DNA of 64,000 nt from Roseicella sp. DB1501 (GCF_013112485.1 NZ_JABFHG010000003.1:496001-560000); one strand, 5' to 3'. Shown: positions 1 through 9,113, counted from the stretch's first letter. Program-made: numbers and translations. Notes: generated by a model not told the origin, from the sequence alone.

Positions 1-732
1 GCCGCCATTGACCAGGAAGGCGCCCTCCGGCGCCGGGGCGTCGATCCAGCGCCCGTCCGGCAGGCGCAGCGACAGGCCCGGCACCCGGTTCTGCGCCAGG
101 ATGGTCATGAAGGAGGTGTCGGCATGCGGCGCCAGGCCCCATTCATCCGCCGCTGCGGTCGGCTCCTGCTGCGAGTAGTGGGTCATGCGCAGCGTGAACA
201 TCGGCTCGCGGAACTTGTCGTCGAACCAGTCCGGCGGCAGGCCGAGCGCGGCAGCATAGATCGGCACCAGCCGCCGGCCCAGCCCCTCCATCGCCGCGGC
301 GTAGTCGAGCGCCACCTCGCGGAAGCCGGGCAGCGCCGCCGGCCAGCGGTTCACCCCGCGAAAGCGCCGGCCGGCCAGCACGTCCGGATGGTCCGGCGGC
401 AGCTCGCGCTTGAAGAAGACCGCCTCGTTGGCATTGGGCTTCTTGACGCCCTCGACCGCGTTCATCCGCGTGGTGTTGCCGCGGAAGGGCAGGTAGCCCT
501 GGTTGTGCTCGTTGAAGGGCAAAGCGAGCTTCGCCTCCAGCGGCTGGGCATGGAAGCGGGCCGCGGCGGCGAAGGCGGCCTCGACCAGCGGCTCCGGCAC
601 GCCGGTGTTGCGGACGAAGTAGAAGCCCACCTCGGTGAAGGCGCGGCGCAGCTGCGCCCCCAGCGCGTCGAGCGCGCCGGGCCTGCCTTCCAGCAGCGGC
701 GCGAGGTCGAGAATCGGGATCTCATCGGCCAT
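1..732 (-). CDS. Isopenicillin N synthase-family 2OG-Fe(II) dioxygenase, C-terminus outside window
   Basis: Reads from an ATG at 732 leftwards and is still open at position 1, so about 244 N-terminal residues are present. The start MADEIPILDLAPLL and the later MTHYSQQ and PHADTSFMTIL stretches are typical of isopenicillin N synthase-like non-haem iron oxygenases; H and D of the PHAD motif would be two of the three iron ligands, and the distal His lies beyond the window. These enzymes couple 2-oxoglutarate and oxygen to oxidation of a small substrate in the cytosol; the substrate cannot be read from sequence. It is transcribed away from the ABC exporter gene, leaving about 170 bp for divergent promoters. 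Confidence 0.85.
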   Translation of the reverse strand, partial: MADEIPILDLAPLLEGRPGALDALGAQLRRAFTEVGFYFVRNTGVPEPLVEAAFAAAARFHAQPLEAKLALPFNEHNQGYLPFRGNTTRMNAVEGVKKPNANEAVFFKRELPPDHPDVLAGRRFRGVNRWPAALPGFREVALDYAAAMEGLGRRLVPIYAAALGLPPDWFDDKFREPMFTLRMTHYSQQEPTAAADEWGLAPHADTSFMTILAQNRVPGLSLRLPDGRWIDAPAPEGAFLVNGG

Positions 733-901
733 GATCGGGGCTCCCAGGTCGCGGAACGGGCGGCGGAAGGGAGGAGCCTAGGCAGGCTTGCCCGCGACGC
801 CAATCGGCTTCGTGCGGTGCAGCATGGCCTGGACCGGCCCCATGACCTGGACCGGTCCAGGGCGGCGCCCGCATGATGCCGGCGGCAGGCGGGGGGATGG
901 C

Positions 902-2677
902 GTGACGGAGGGGATCGGGCGGCGCGGCATGCCCGCGAGATTGGCCGCGCTGCGCCGGCTGCTGCCCTATCTCCGGCCCTATCGCGGCCGGGTGGCGCTG
1001 GCCACGGTCTTCCTGGTGCTCGGCGCCGGCTTCGTGCTCGGCATCGGCCAGGGGGTCCGGCAACTGGTCGATCGCGGCTTCGCCGCCGGCAACGCCGCGG
1101 CGCTCGACCGCACCACCCTGCTGCTGCTCGGCGTCGTCGCCGGCTTCGCGGTGACGAGCGCCAGCCGCTACTGGCTGGTCTCCTGGCTCGGCGAGCGGGT
1201 GGCGGGCGACCTCCGGCGGGAGGTCTTCGACCACGTCCTGCGCCTCTCGCCCGCCTGGTTCGAGACGGCGCGGACCGGCGACATCCTCTCCCGCCTGACC
1301 GCCGACGTGACGCTGCTGCAGTCCCTCATCGGCTCGGCCGTCTCGCTCGGCCTGCGCAACCTGATGACCGGGATCGGCGCCTTCGGCATGCTGCTGGTGA
1401 CCAGCCCGAAGCTCGCCGGCGTGGTGGCGCTGGTGCTGCCGCTGGTGCTCGGCCCCATGTTGATCTTCGGCCGGCGGGAGAAGCGCCTCTCCCGCGCCGC
1501 GCAGGAGCGCATCGCCGATCTCGGCGACCAGGCGGAGGAGGCGTTGGCGGGGCTGCGCACCGTGCAGGCCTTCACCGCCGAGCCGGAGCAGCGCGCCCGC
1601 TTCGCCGGGCGGGTGGAGGCCTCGGTCGCCGCCGCGATGCGGCGGATCGGCAGCCGCTCGCTCTTCAACCTCGTCGTCATCCTGCTCGGCTTCGGCGCCG
1701 TCGTTTTCGGGCTGTGGATCGGCGGGCGGGACGTGATCGCCGGGCGGACGACGGCGGGCGAGCTCTCGGCCTTCGTGCTCTATGCCGTGCTGCTGGCCAG
1801 CGCCGGCGCCTCGCTCAGCGAGGTCTGGGGCGAGGTGCAGCGCGCCGCCGGCGCCGCCGAGCGGGTGCTCGACCTGCTGGCGGTGCGGCCGCAGATCACC
1901 GCCCCGGCGGCGCCCCTGCCGCTGCCGGAGCCGCCGCGCGGGCGCATCGCCTTCGAGGCGGTGACCTTCGCCTATCCGGCGCGGCCCGACCTGCCCTCGC
2001 TGCACGACGTCTCCTTCACCGTCGAGCCGGGCGAGACGGTGGCGCTGGTCGGCCCCTCGGGCGCCGGCAAGACCACGGTGCTGCAACTGCTGCTGCGCTT
2101 CTACGACCCGCAGGCGGGGCGGGTGACGCTCGACGGCATCGACATCGCCCGCGTCGATCCGGCGGCGCTGCGGGCGCGGCTCGGGCTGGTGCCGCAGGAC
2201 CCGGTGATCTTCTCCGCCGATGCCTGGGAGAACATCCGCTTCGGCCGGCCCGGGGCGAGCGAGGCGGAGGTGCGCGCGGCGGCGCGGGCGGCGGCGGCGG
2301 AGGGCTTCCTCGATGCGCTGCCGCGGGGCTTCGGCAGCTTCCTCGGCAGCAAGGGGGTGATGCTCTCGGGCGGCCAGCGGCAGCGCCTCGCCATCGCCCG
2401 CGCCATCCTGCGCGACCCGGCGGTGCTGCTGCTCGACGAGGCGACGAGCGCGCTCGACGCCGAATCCGAGCAGGCGGTGCAGCAGGCGCTCGCCATCGCG
2501 GCGCGCGGCCGCACCACGCTGGTGGTGGCGCACCGGCTGGCGACGGTGCGGCGCGCCGACCGCATCCTGGTGCTCGACCATGGGCGCGTCGTGGCGAGCG
2601 GCACGCATGCGGCGCTGGTCCGCGAGGGCGGCCTCTATGCCCGCCTGGCCACGCTGCAATTCGGCGCCGAGGTGTAA
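902..2677 (+). CDS. ABC exporter half-transporter (fused membrane and ATPase domains)
   Basis: About 591 aa, the usual size for an MsbA/ABCB-type half-transporter that works as a homodimer in the inner membrane. The first ~300 residues carry six hydrophobic segments; the C-terminal ATPase has Walker A GPSGAGKTT (near residue 383), signature LSGGQRQR, Walker B LLLDEATSALD and the switch VVAHRLAT, so it should be active. Start uncertain: GTG at 902 is preceded by a G-rich stretch; ATG at 929 is an alternative. The reading frame is open back to 788, but that part looks non-coding. Cargo unknown; the following gene is a metabolic enzyme 98 bp downstream. Confidence 0.88.
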   Translation: MTEGIGRRGMPARLAALRRLLPYLRPYRGRVALATVFLVLGAGFVLGIGQGVRQLVDRGFAAGNAAALDRTTLLLLGVVAGFAVTSASRYWLVSWLGERVAGDLRREVFDHVLRLSPAWFETARTGDILSRLTADVTLLQSLIGSAVSLGLRNLMTGIGAFGMLLVTSPKLAGVVALVLPLVLGPMLIFGRREKRLSRAAQERIADLGDQAEEALAGLRTVQAFTAEPEQRARFAGRVEASVAAAMRRIGSRSLFNLVVILLGFGAVVFGLWIGGRDVIAGRTTAGELSAFVLYAVLLASAGASLSEVWGEVQRAAGAAERVLDLLAVRPQITAPAAPLPLPEPPRGRIAFEAVTFAYPARPDLPSLHDVSFTVEPGETVALVGPSGAGKTTVLQLLLRFYDPQAGRVTLDGIDIARVDPAALRARLGLVPQDPVIFSADAWENIRFGRPGASEAEVRAAARAAAAEGFLDALPRGFGSFLGSKGVMLSGGQRQRLAIARAILRDPAVLLLDEATSALDAESEQAVQQALAIAARGRTTLVVAHRLATVRRADRILVLDHGRVVASGTHAALVREGGLYARLATLQFGAEV

Positions 2678-2775
2678 GGGGGCCGGCCTTCCTCAGCCTT
2701 TCCCCGGGCCCGCCTGGACGGCATCCGGCCGCCGGGGCAGACTCCGCCGCCGGCCGGGGACGGAGGAAGCACGCC

Positions 2776-3702
2776 ATGGCGAAGGTCATCATCAGCTGCG
2801 CGGTGACGGGGGCGATCCACACGCCGTCGATGTCGGATCACCTGCCGATCACGCCGCAGGAGATCGCCGAGCAGTCCATCGCCGCGGCCGAGGCGGGCGC
2901 CGCCATCCTGCACCTGCATGCCCGCGACCCGAAGGACGGCCGGCCGACGCCGGACCCGGCGGTGTTCATGCAGTTCCTGCCGGTGATCAAGCAGTCGACC
3001 GATGCGGTGATCAACATCACCACCGGCGGCGGGCTCGGCATGACGGTGGATGAGCGCCTGGCGGCACCGCTGCAGGCGAGCCCGGAGATGTGCTCGCTCA
3101 ACATGGGTTCGATGAACTTCAACATCGCCGGCAGCGCGGCGCGGATCAAGACGTTCAAGCACGAATGGGAGCGGCCCTATCTGGAGGGCACGACCGACTT
3201 CATCTTCCGCAACACCTTCAAGGACATCGAGCAGATCGTCGAGCGGCTCGGCAAGGGGCACGGCACCCGGTTCGAGTTCGAGTGCTACGATGTCGGCCAT
3301 CTCTACAACCTCGCGCACATGCTGGACCGCAAGGTGGTGGAGCCGCCGCTCTTCACCCAGACCATCTTCGGCATCCTGGGCGGCATCGGCGCCGAGCCGC
3401 GCAACCTGATGTTCATGAAGGAGACCGCCGACCGGCTCTTCGGCAAGGACTATGTCTGGTCGGTGCTGGCGGCGGGGCGCAACCAGATGCCCTTCACCAC
3501 CATGGCCGGCATGCTGGGCGGCAATGTCCGCGTCGGGCTGGAGGACAGCCTCTGGATCGGCAAGGGCAAGCAGGCGGTGAGTAATGCCGAGCAGGTGGCG
3601 AAGATCCGCCGCATCCTGGAGGAGCTGAGCCTTGAGATCGCCAACCCGACCGAGGCGCGGCAGATGCTTGGCCTGAAGGGCGGCGACAGGGTGAAGTTCT
3701 AA
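2776..3702 (+). CDS. BKACE (beta-keto acid cleavage enzyme, DUF849) family protein
   Basis: 308 aa from ATG 2776, preceded by GGAGGAAG. The N-terminus (AKVIISCAVTGAIHTP), the HLHARDP metal-site motif near residue 50 and the C-terminal NMPFTTMAGMLGGNVRVGLEDSLW-type region are characteristic of this TIM-barrel family. Members use a divalent metal (often zinc, held by paired His residues) to condense a beta-keto acid with acetyl-CoA, giving an acyl-CoA and acetoacetate; the founding member Kce cleaves 3-keto-5-aminohexanoate in lysine fermentation. The natural substrate here is not evident and no lysine-fermentation neighbours are present. Confidence 0.88.
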   Translation: MAKVIISCAVTGAIHTPSMSDHLPITPQEIAEQSIAAAEAGAAILHLHARDPKDGRPTPDPAVFMQFLPVIKQSTDAVINITTGGGLGMTVDERLAAPLQASPEMCSLNMGSMNFNIAGSAARIKTFKHEWERPYLEGTTDFIFRNTFKDIEQIVERLGKGHGTRFEFECYDVGHLYNLAHMLDRKVVEPPLFTQTIFGILGGIGAEPRNLMFMKETADRLFGKDYVWSVLAAGRNQMPFTTMAGMLGGNVRVGLEDSLWIGKGKQAVSNAEQVAKIRRILEELSLEIANPTEARQMLGLKGGDRVKF

Positions 3703-3816
3703 ATCCCCACGAAGCCGCTGCGCGGCTCCGCGGGGGGCGTGATTCGCCTCGGTCCCGGGGCGCGTCACAGCCTGCCGCGGGGAAGCCGCGGCGGGGCAAC
3801 GGGAGGCGGCAAGTTG
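3702..3816. repeat. GC-rich intergenic repeat, copy 1
   Basis: This segment between the BKACE gene and the next convergent gene closely matches 11515-11625. Shared landmarks in order are ATCCCCACG, GCTGCGCG, CGCGGGGG, CGTGATTCGC, GGGGCGYGTCAC, GCCTGCCGCGG and GGGAG. It contains imperfect GC-rich palindromes. It looks like a dispersed non-coding repeat of this genome. Confidence 0.65.
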
Positions 3817-3848
3817 CGACGCGCGCTGTGGGGGCCGGATGGGGTGCC

Positions 3849-4463
3849 TCAGTTGCTGCCGAGGAAGCGCAGCAGGCGTTGCAGCAGCCCGCGGGCGTCG
3901 AGCGGCTCCGGTCCCGCCGAGGGGTTGGGCGGCGCCTCCTTGGCGAAGCGGGCCAGCGCGTCCCGGGTGCCGGCGAGGCGCAGCTCCGTCGGGTCGGCGG
4001 TGCTGCTCTCGTTGCTGCCGCCGACCACCCGGACCAGGGCGCGGTCGGCCGCCAGCAGCTCCTGTTCAGCCCGCGGCGCGTCCTCCGGCGTCGGGGCGCA
4101 GACCACCGACCGGCCCTCCAGGCCGCAGGGCATCTCGAACATCCGGTTCGGCGGGAAGCGGAGCTGCGCCGTGCCGGTCAGCGCCAGCAACCCGCGCGAG
4201 GCGCCCTCCAGCGTCAGGTCGCGGGCGGTGACCGCGGGAACCAGCCGCCCCCGCCGGTCGATGACCTCGAGCGCGAGGCCGGGCACCGCGCCGCTCGGCC
4301 GCTCCACCCAGTCCCGGTGGCGGAGCTGGCAGGCGGCCTGGTCGGTCATCTTGTCCTGCACGCAGGCGAGGCGCCAGGAGCCGATCTCCTGGTCCGGCGC
4401 GGCGCCGGCGAGGGCGGGCAGGAGGAGCGGGAGCGCGGCGAGGGCGGTGACGAGGCGGGGCAT
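3849..4463 (-). CDS. Exported hypothetical protein, possibly IalB-like
   Basis: 204 aa from ATG 4463. It opens with a clear signal peptide (MPRLVTALAALPLLLPALAGAAP), so it should be periplasmic. The mature part has paired cysteines (SWRLACVQD, AACQLRH, MPCGLE, VVCAP) and a layout like alphaproteobacterial invasion-associated locus B (IalB) proteins: W..RC-type start, a central LRFPP stretch and CGL. I assign the IalB resemblance with moderate confidence only. It diverges from the aldo/keto reductase gene, with 36 bp between starts. Confidence 0.6.
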   Translation of the reverse strand: MPRLVTALAALPLLLPALAGAAPDQEIGSWRLACVQDKMTDQAACQLRHRDWVERPSGAVPGLALEVIDRRGRLVPAVTARDLTLEGASRGLLALTGTAQLRFPPNRMFEMPCGLEGRSVVCAPTPEDAPRAEQELLAADRALVRVVGGSNESSTADPTELRLAGTRDALARFAKEAPPNPSAGPEPLDARGLLQRLLRFLGSN

Positions 4464-4499
4464 GGCCGGGATGATAGCCGCAGGAGAGAGGGGCGCCGA

Positions 4500-5330
4500 A
4501 TGACGAAGGTGCGGTTGCCGGATGGCACGGAGGTCCCGGCGCTCGGCCAGGGCACCTGGCATATGGGCGAGCGGGGCAGCGACCGGGGCCGGGAGGCAGC
4601 GGCGCTGCGCCTCGGCCTCGATCTCGGCATGACCCTGATCGACACGGCGGAGATGTATGCCGAGGGCGGCGCCGAGGAGGTGGTGGCCGAGGCCATCGCG
4701 GGCCGGCGGGACGAGGTCTTCCTCGTCTCCAAGGTCTATCCGCACAATGCCGGCGGCAAGCGGCTGGAGCAGGCGCTGGAGCGCAGCCTGAAGCGGCTGA
4801 AGGTCGAGACGATCGACCTCTACCTGCTGCACTGGCGCGGCTCCATCCCGCTCGCCGAGACGGTCGCGGGCATGGAGCGGGCGATCAAGGCCGGCAAGAT
4901 CGCCCGCTGGGGCGTCTCCAACCTCGATGTCGACGACCTGGAGGAGCTCGGCCCGGCGCTCGCCGACTGCGCCGCCGACCAGGTGCTCTACAACCTGGAG
5001 GCGCGCGGGATCGAGTTCGACCTGCTGCCCTTCTGCCGCCGGCGCGGGTTGCCGGTGATGGCCTATTCGCCGGTCGGCCAGGGCGGCGCGCTGCTGCGGA
5101 ACGCCGCGCTGCGCGAGGTCGCGGCGCGGCACGGGGTGACGCCGGCGCAGGTGGCGCTGGCCTGGACGCTGCGCGGGGAAGGGGTGATCAGCATCCCGAA
5201 GGCGGCGGATGCGGCGCATCTGCGGGAGAATGCCGCGGCGCGCGAACTGCGGCTCTCGGCGGCGGACGAGGCGGCGCTGGATGCCGCCTTCCCGCCGCCG
5301 AAGCGCAAGCGCTCCCTGGCGATGCTCTAG
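4500..5330 (+). CDS. Aldo/keto reductase
   Basis: 276 aa from ATG 4500. An AKR TIM-barrel with the usual catalytic set: D in LIDTAEMY, Y in the same motif, K in VFLVSKVYPHN, and H in YLLHWRG; the C-terminal SIPKAADAAHLREN stretch is the NADPH-binding loop. These soluble enzymes reduce aldehydes or ketones with NADPH. The substrate is unknown. The LGQGTWHMGE start is seen in the YeaE-type bacterial subgroup. Divergent from an exported-protein gene. Confidence 0.9.
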   Translation: MTKVRLPDGTEVPALGQGTWHMGERGSDRGREAAALRLGLDLGMTLIDTAEMYAEGGAEEVVAEAIAGRRDEVFLVSKVYPHNAGGKRLEQALERSLKRLKVETIDLYLLHWRGSIPLAETVAGMERAIKAGKIARWGVSNLDVDDLEELGPALADCAADQVLYNLEARGIEFDLLPFCRRRGLPVMAYSPVGQGGALLRNAALREVAARHGVTPAQVALAWTLRGEGVISIPKAADAAHLRENAAARELRLSAADEAALDAAFPPPKRKRSLAML

Positions 5331-5345
5331 CGGCCTGCCGCCCCG

Positions 5346-5558
5346 ATGCTTATGCGGCTCCTCGTCATCGCCCTGCCGATCCTCCTGCTCGGCCTCGCCG
5401 GCTATGCCGCCTGGACGGCCTGGAGCGCCGCCGGCGAGACGGAGATCGGGGTGCACGGGGTCATCGCGCTCATCCTCGGCAGCCTCTTCACCCTCGGCAT
5501 CACCGCGCTGCTGATCTGGCTGATGCGGCTCAGCCATCGCCGCGGCTACGACCAGTAG
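5346..5558 (+). CDS. Small two-helix membrane protein
   Basis: 70 aa with two hydrophobic segments (about residues 4-25 and 38-60) separated by a short GETEIG loop and ending in a basic, tyrosine-containing tail. It starts 15 bp after the aldo/keto reductase stop and may be cotranscribed. ATG 5352 is an alternative start. No family recognised. Confidence 0.6.
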   Translation: MLMRLLVIALPILLLGLAGYAAWTAWSAAGETEIGVHGVIALILGSLFTLGITALLIWLMRLSHRRGYDQ

Positions 5559-6022
5559 CGCGACGGTCCCTAGCCCGGATGGCTGGCCACGCTGCTGCTG
5601 CTTGCACGGCGACGCCCAGGTCCTCGGTTTGACGATGCACGTGCCTGAGTCGACTGAGGTCTTCCACGCCGTGTTGGACGGCGTCGTGCCTCTGGTCGCG
5701 CTGTGCCGTGGGCCAGATATGCTCCAATCCGGAATTAGTGCGCTACGTCACAGGACGCGTCGGCATCCGAGGTGCCGCGGCTCAATTGACTTGCCGAAAT
5801 TACATCCGCTGGAATACGATTAAATTCTGGCAATAGAAGGAGATGTAAGAGATTTATGCCAGCTTGCATGTTCAAAATAAACTAGAGAGACTATACCGCG
5901 AGGTTCTTCTTGTAATCGTCTAATATAATGAATTGCCTAGTTTTGTTTCTATATTTATCTATTCCAAACAAAAGAAAGCTTCATTTTTGTTGTGCATTAC
6001 AAGATAAATTAGGGAGATCAAG
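5559..6022. other. Non-coding gap with an AT-rich right half
   Basis: No convincing gene is seen. The right half (about 5800-6010) is strongly AT-rich compared with the surroundings and holds a TATAAT hexamer at 5924-5929, a plausible -10 for the downstream cassette, although no good -35 is visible. The base-composition jump suggests the 6.0-9.1 kb cassette is an acquired unit with its own promoter. Confidence 0.4.
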
Positions 6023-6940
6023 ATGCTCCAGGTTACAGTTGACGTCTTCTCAGGACGGCCGAACCCGAGCTGGGTTGTCGCCGACGAGGCCGAGGCACGC
6101 AGCCTGCTGCGCGAGTTCTCGCGGGAGCGCCCGTTGATGGCCGCCGCGCCGACTCAGGACGGAGGGCTCGGTCTGCGCGGCCTGCAGATCGAGCCGCTGA
6201 GCGACGAGCTGGACAAGGATTTTGGCCAAGCCGCTGCAGGCTACCTCAGGCTGGGCCCGCAGGCGACAGGGCGCGAGCGTGAATTGGCGGAGCGGGTCCT
6301 CGCCAGCATGGATCAGGGCTTGCCGACGGCGGCGAGTGCCGAGGCGCTGCCGCTCGAAACGCCGTTGCAGGAATTCCTGGCGCAACAGCTGGAGGTCGGC
6401 AGCCGCGTCTCGGCCACGGACTCCAGCGGCATCGCCGCGCCGGAGGCGGAGGAAGCCGCTGCCGTCGGGCCCGCGGTCACCTGCATGATCGAGCTCGGGG
6501 CCTTCAATCCGGGCTTCTGGAACAACGACCCGACGACTCGTGCACGCAACAACTGTTACAACTACGCCAGCAACAAGCGGACCAATACCTTTGCCCAGCC
6601 TGGCAAGGGCTGCGGGCGTATGTACACGGCGATCACCTGCGCCGAGATGACCCGGGCGTCACTCTGCGACGGGCTACACAGGCGCTTCGACTGCTTCCCG
6701 GATTCCGAGAAGCCGCGCTATCTCGTGGCCCTGGTCGTGGCCCCTGGCCCGGGCTTCGTGGATTTCCATTGGTATCGCAAGCAGAAGGAGGGCTTTTGGG
6801 GCCACAAGCCTGGCGGGACCGCGGCGCGCAACACTGACAATAGCGGCCGCGTCATCATGGATCCCAGCACATGCGATCGTGGGCCTTACACATTGTTCTG
6901 TGGCTATTTCTATACCTGCCGCAGTCAACGCATCGCCTAG
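6023..6940 (+). CDS. SGRPNP-module protein with a papain/NlpC-like C-terminal domain
   Basis: 305 aa; ATG 6023 follows a good GGGAG ribosome site. Residues 1-90 contain VTVDVFSGRPNPSW and are similar to the whole protein encoded at 6955. Residues ~155-305 hold NNCYNYASN, FHWYRKQKEGFW and HKPGGT, then IMDPSTCDRG and FCGYFY. The Cys in NCYNYA and the His in DFHWYR could form a papain/NlpC-like Cys-His pair; this is inference from the motif order. No signal peptide is visible. First gene of a four-gene cassette with a subtilase and an I9-like protein. Confidence 0.6.
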   Translation: MLQVTVDVFSGRPNPSWVVADEAEARSLLREFSRERPLMAAAPTQDGGLGLRGLQIEPLSDELDKDFGQAAAGYLRLGPQATGRERELAERVLASMDQGLPTAASAEALPLETPLQEFLAQQLEVGSRVSATDSSGIAAPEAEEAAAVGPAVTCMIELGAFNPGFWNNDPTTRARNNCYNYASNKRTNTFAQPGKGCGRMYTAITCAEMTRASLCDGLHRRFDCFPDSEKPRYLVALVVAPGPGFVDFHWYRKQKEGFWGHKPGGTAARNTDNSGRVIMDPSTCDRGPYTLFCGYFYTCRSQRIA

Positions 6941-6954
6941 GAGCGCAGCCGGCT

Positions 6955-7302
6955 ATGCTCGAGATCGAAATTGACCTCTACAGCGGCCGGCCAAATCCGC
7001 GCGTGACACTGGCGCCGGCGACGGCGGTGGAGCTTTCCCGCCGCCTCGCCGCACTGCCGCCCAGCCCCGCGATCGGAGCCAACGAGCCCGGCCTCGGCTA
7101 TCGCGGCCTCCTCGTCACCGGCCTGCCGGAGGCAGCGGAACTGCGCATCGCCGCAGGCCAGGTCACGCTGCGCGACCCCGCCGGGCATGCGAGCGCGCGG
7201 ACCGATCCCGACCGTGCGCTGGAATACTGGTTGATCGAGACGATCAGCGCCGCCGCGCCGAGCAAGCTGCCGCCGGAGCTGCGCGACGCCCTGATCCGCT
7301 GA
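6955..7302 (+). CDS. Short SGRPNP-module protein
   Basis: 115 aa starting at ATG 6955, 14 bp after the preceding gene. IEIDLYSGRPNPRVTL and GLGYRGLLV match the N-terminal module of the neighbour at 6023, so the two are probably paralogues or one duplicated the domain. No catalytic motif or signal peptide is seen. Likely acts with the neighbouring protein or the downstream protease; role unknown. Confidence 0.6.
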   Translation: MLEIEIDLYSGRPNPRVTLAPATAVELSRRLAALPPSPAIGANEPGLGYRGLLVTGLPEAAELRIAAGQVTLRDPAGHASARTDPDRALEYWLIETISAAAPSKLPPELRDALIR

Positions 7303-7392
7303 CGCATTGCCGGCGACAGAGCGGTCGACCTGCACTGCGCCCGCGGGCCTGCAGGGTGCCACCTCCCATGCATTGAAATTAGAGAGGCAACC

Positions 7393-8691
7393 ATGTCAGA
7401 TCTCAGCCTTGCCACACCCGTAGAGACGCTGCTCACGCTGGCCGCGGAGAGCAACGGCGACTTCTTCACGGGCCGCCAGATCATCACCTTCCGCAACCGC
7501 GACACCAGTCAGGCAGACCGTATCGGCAGTCTGAGCGTCAGCGACGCCACGCGTGTTGCCAGCTCGAGCGACTTCGCCGAAGGCTTGGTGGACTTCAACG
7601 CGCTCGGCGATGCGGACTACGTGGTATTTGATGAACTGAACATCGCGGTTTCCTCGGGTCGCCAGGAAGTGGCGAGCCAGGTCTCGAGCCTTTCGGTCAA
7701 TGCAGCCGAAAGCTCGATCCTGGCGGTGGAGCCGGAGATCTTCGTCTTCTCCCTCCAGGGCGCCGCGGAGTACCTGCGCGGCTTCAGCGCCGCGGTGGAG
7801 CGCATCCGCCAGGACTTGGCACCCGGCGGCGCCCTGCAGCCGGGAGCTGAGTTCGAGGACAACGCCGCGCTAGCGGCGGCGACCTGGGGCCTGATCGCAA
7901 CACGCGCCGCGAGCAGTGCCTTCTCCGGGCGCGGCATCAAGGTGGCGATCCTTGATACTGGCCTTGACATGAATCATCCGGATTTCCGCGGTAGGCCTAT
8001 CGTCTCGCAGTCCTTCGTCACGGGCCAGCCGCCGCAGGACGGCAACCGGCACGGCACGCACTGCACCGGCACGTCCTGCGGGCCGAAATCGCCGCCCGGT
8101 CAGCCGCGTTACGGCATCGCGCACGAGGCAAGGATCTTTATCGGCAAAGTGCTGTCCAACTCCGGCTCCGGAACCAGCGCGGGCGTGCTGGCCGGGATGA
8201 ACTGGGCAGTCGCCAATCGCTGTGACGTCATCTCGATGTCGCTCGGTGGCGCCGGTGGGCCCTTCGCCTACTACACCCAGGCTGGGCAGGCTGCACTGAA
8301 CGCCGGCTGCCTGATCATCGCCGCTGCCGGCAATGCGAGCCGGCGGCCGGCCACCATCGCGCCAACGGGTGCGCCTGCGAACTCGCCGACCATCGTCTCG
8401 GTGGCTGCGCTGACCCAGGCTCTCGCCGTTGCGCCGTTCTCCTGCGGCGGCAAGGTGGACATCGCCGGTCCGGGCGTGGACGTGTTCTCGTCCGTGCCGA
8501 TGCCGGTGCGCTACAGCACGCTGACCGGCACCAGCATGGCGACGCCGCACGTCGCCGGCTGCGCAGCCCTGCTGGCGCAGTCCAATCCTGCCTTCCGCGG
8601 CACCGCCCTGCGCGCCGCGCTACTGCGGTCGGCCCGGCGGCTACCGCTGCCCGCTTCCGACGTCGGAGCCGGTCTGGTGCAGGCGCCGTAA
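7393..8691 (+). CDS. Subtilisin-like serine protease (S8 family)
   Basis: 432 aa from ATG 7393, preceded by GAGAGG. The catalytic triad is visible in order: Asp in VAILDTGLDMNHP (near residue 188), His in GNRHGTHCTGT (near 221) and Ser in LTGTSMATPHVAG (near 381), with an oxyanion Asn in AAAGNAS. The first ~170 residues are not protease-like (with VEPEIFVFSLQG and FSAAVERIRQD stretches) and may be a propeptide or fused regulatory region. No classical signal peptide is visible. It lies between two SGRPNP proteins and an I9-like protein, which suggests a protease module with its own inhibitor. Confidence 0.88.
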   Translation: MSDLSLATPVETLLTLAAESNGDFFTGRQIITFRNRDTSQADRIGSLSVSDATRVASSSDFAEGLVDFNALGDADYVVFDELNIAVSSGRQEVASQVSSLSVNAAESSILAVEPEIFVFSLQGAAEYLRGFSAAVERIRQDLAPGGALQPGAEFEDNAALAAATWGLIATRAASSAFSGRGIKVAILDTGLDMNHPDFRGRPIVSQSFVTGQPPQDGNRHGTHCTGTSCGPKSPPGQPRYGIAHEARIFIGKVLSNSGSGTSAGVLAGMNWAVANRCDVISMSLGGAGGPFAYYTQAGQAALNAGCLIIAAAGNASRRPATIAPTGAPANSPTIVSVAALTQALAVAPFSCGGKVDIAGPGVDVFSSVPMPVRYSTLTGTSMATPHVAGCAALLAQSNPAFRGTALRAALLRSARRLPLPASDVGAGLVQAP

Positions 8692-8775
8692 GCCGTCGGC
8701 CCTGCCGCCTGCCGCTTGCGCGCGCCAGGTGGCAGGGCCAGATCCCACCGGAAGGCGGGAGGACCCGGGCGCATC

Positions 8776-9084
8776 ATGCAGACCCGCAGCGTTAGGTTGT
8801 TCGTCCTGGGCGCCGTCTTCCTGGCCGGGCAGGCGACTGCCCAGCTGCGCGGCGCTCCTTCGGAGGCAAGAATGGATCCGGTTACCGTGACACTGACACC
8901 TGGCGCCGACCTGGACCGTGCCGCCGCCGCGCTGGAGGCGCAGGGCGTCGTCATCGAGCAGCGCCTACACCAGCTCGGCATCCTCATCGGCAAGGCGCCG
9001 GCAACGCAAATTGACCAGCTGCGAACGCTTCCGGAGATCGCCGACATCTCAGGTGAGCACCAAGTTCACACGCAGGGCAAATGA
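8776..9084 (+). CDS. Exported I9-like protease inhibitor / propeptide
   Basis: 102 aa from ATG 8776. An N-terminal signal peptide (LFVLGAVFLAGQATAQ) is followed by a single small domain, VTVTLTPGADLDRAA to LPEIADISGEHQVHTQ, with the beta-alpha-beta-beta-alpha-beta rhythm and the terminal strand of subtilisin propeptides (inhibitor I9). It follows the subtilase gene by 84 bp, so it is probably its cognate inhibitor or chaperone supplied in trans. Assignment rests on pattern and context. Confidence 0.6.
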   Translation: MQTRSVRLFVLGAVFLAGQATAQLRGAPSEARMDPVTVTLTPGADLDRAAAALEAQGVVIEQRLHQLGILIGKAPATQIDQLRTLPEIADISGEHQVHTQGK

Positions 9085-9091
9085 TGCCGAC

Positions 9092-9113
9092 GGATCGGCT
9101 TCTTGACCGATCC
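9092..9113 (+). terminator. Candidate terminator hairpin after the protease cassette
   Basis: GGATCGG / CCGATCC, a perfect 7-bp stem with an 8-nt loop, starts 8 bp after the I9-like stop codon. It lacks a T-tract, so rho-independent termination is uncertain. Confidence 0.4.

Noticed and set aside
722-2659. A 645-residue minus-strand frame over the ABC exporter
   Set aside because: Same reason: the plus strand has all ABC ATPase motifs, and the antisense product is compositionally biased.
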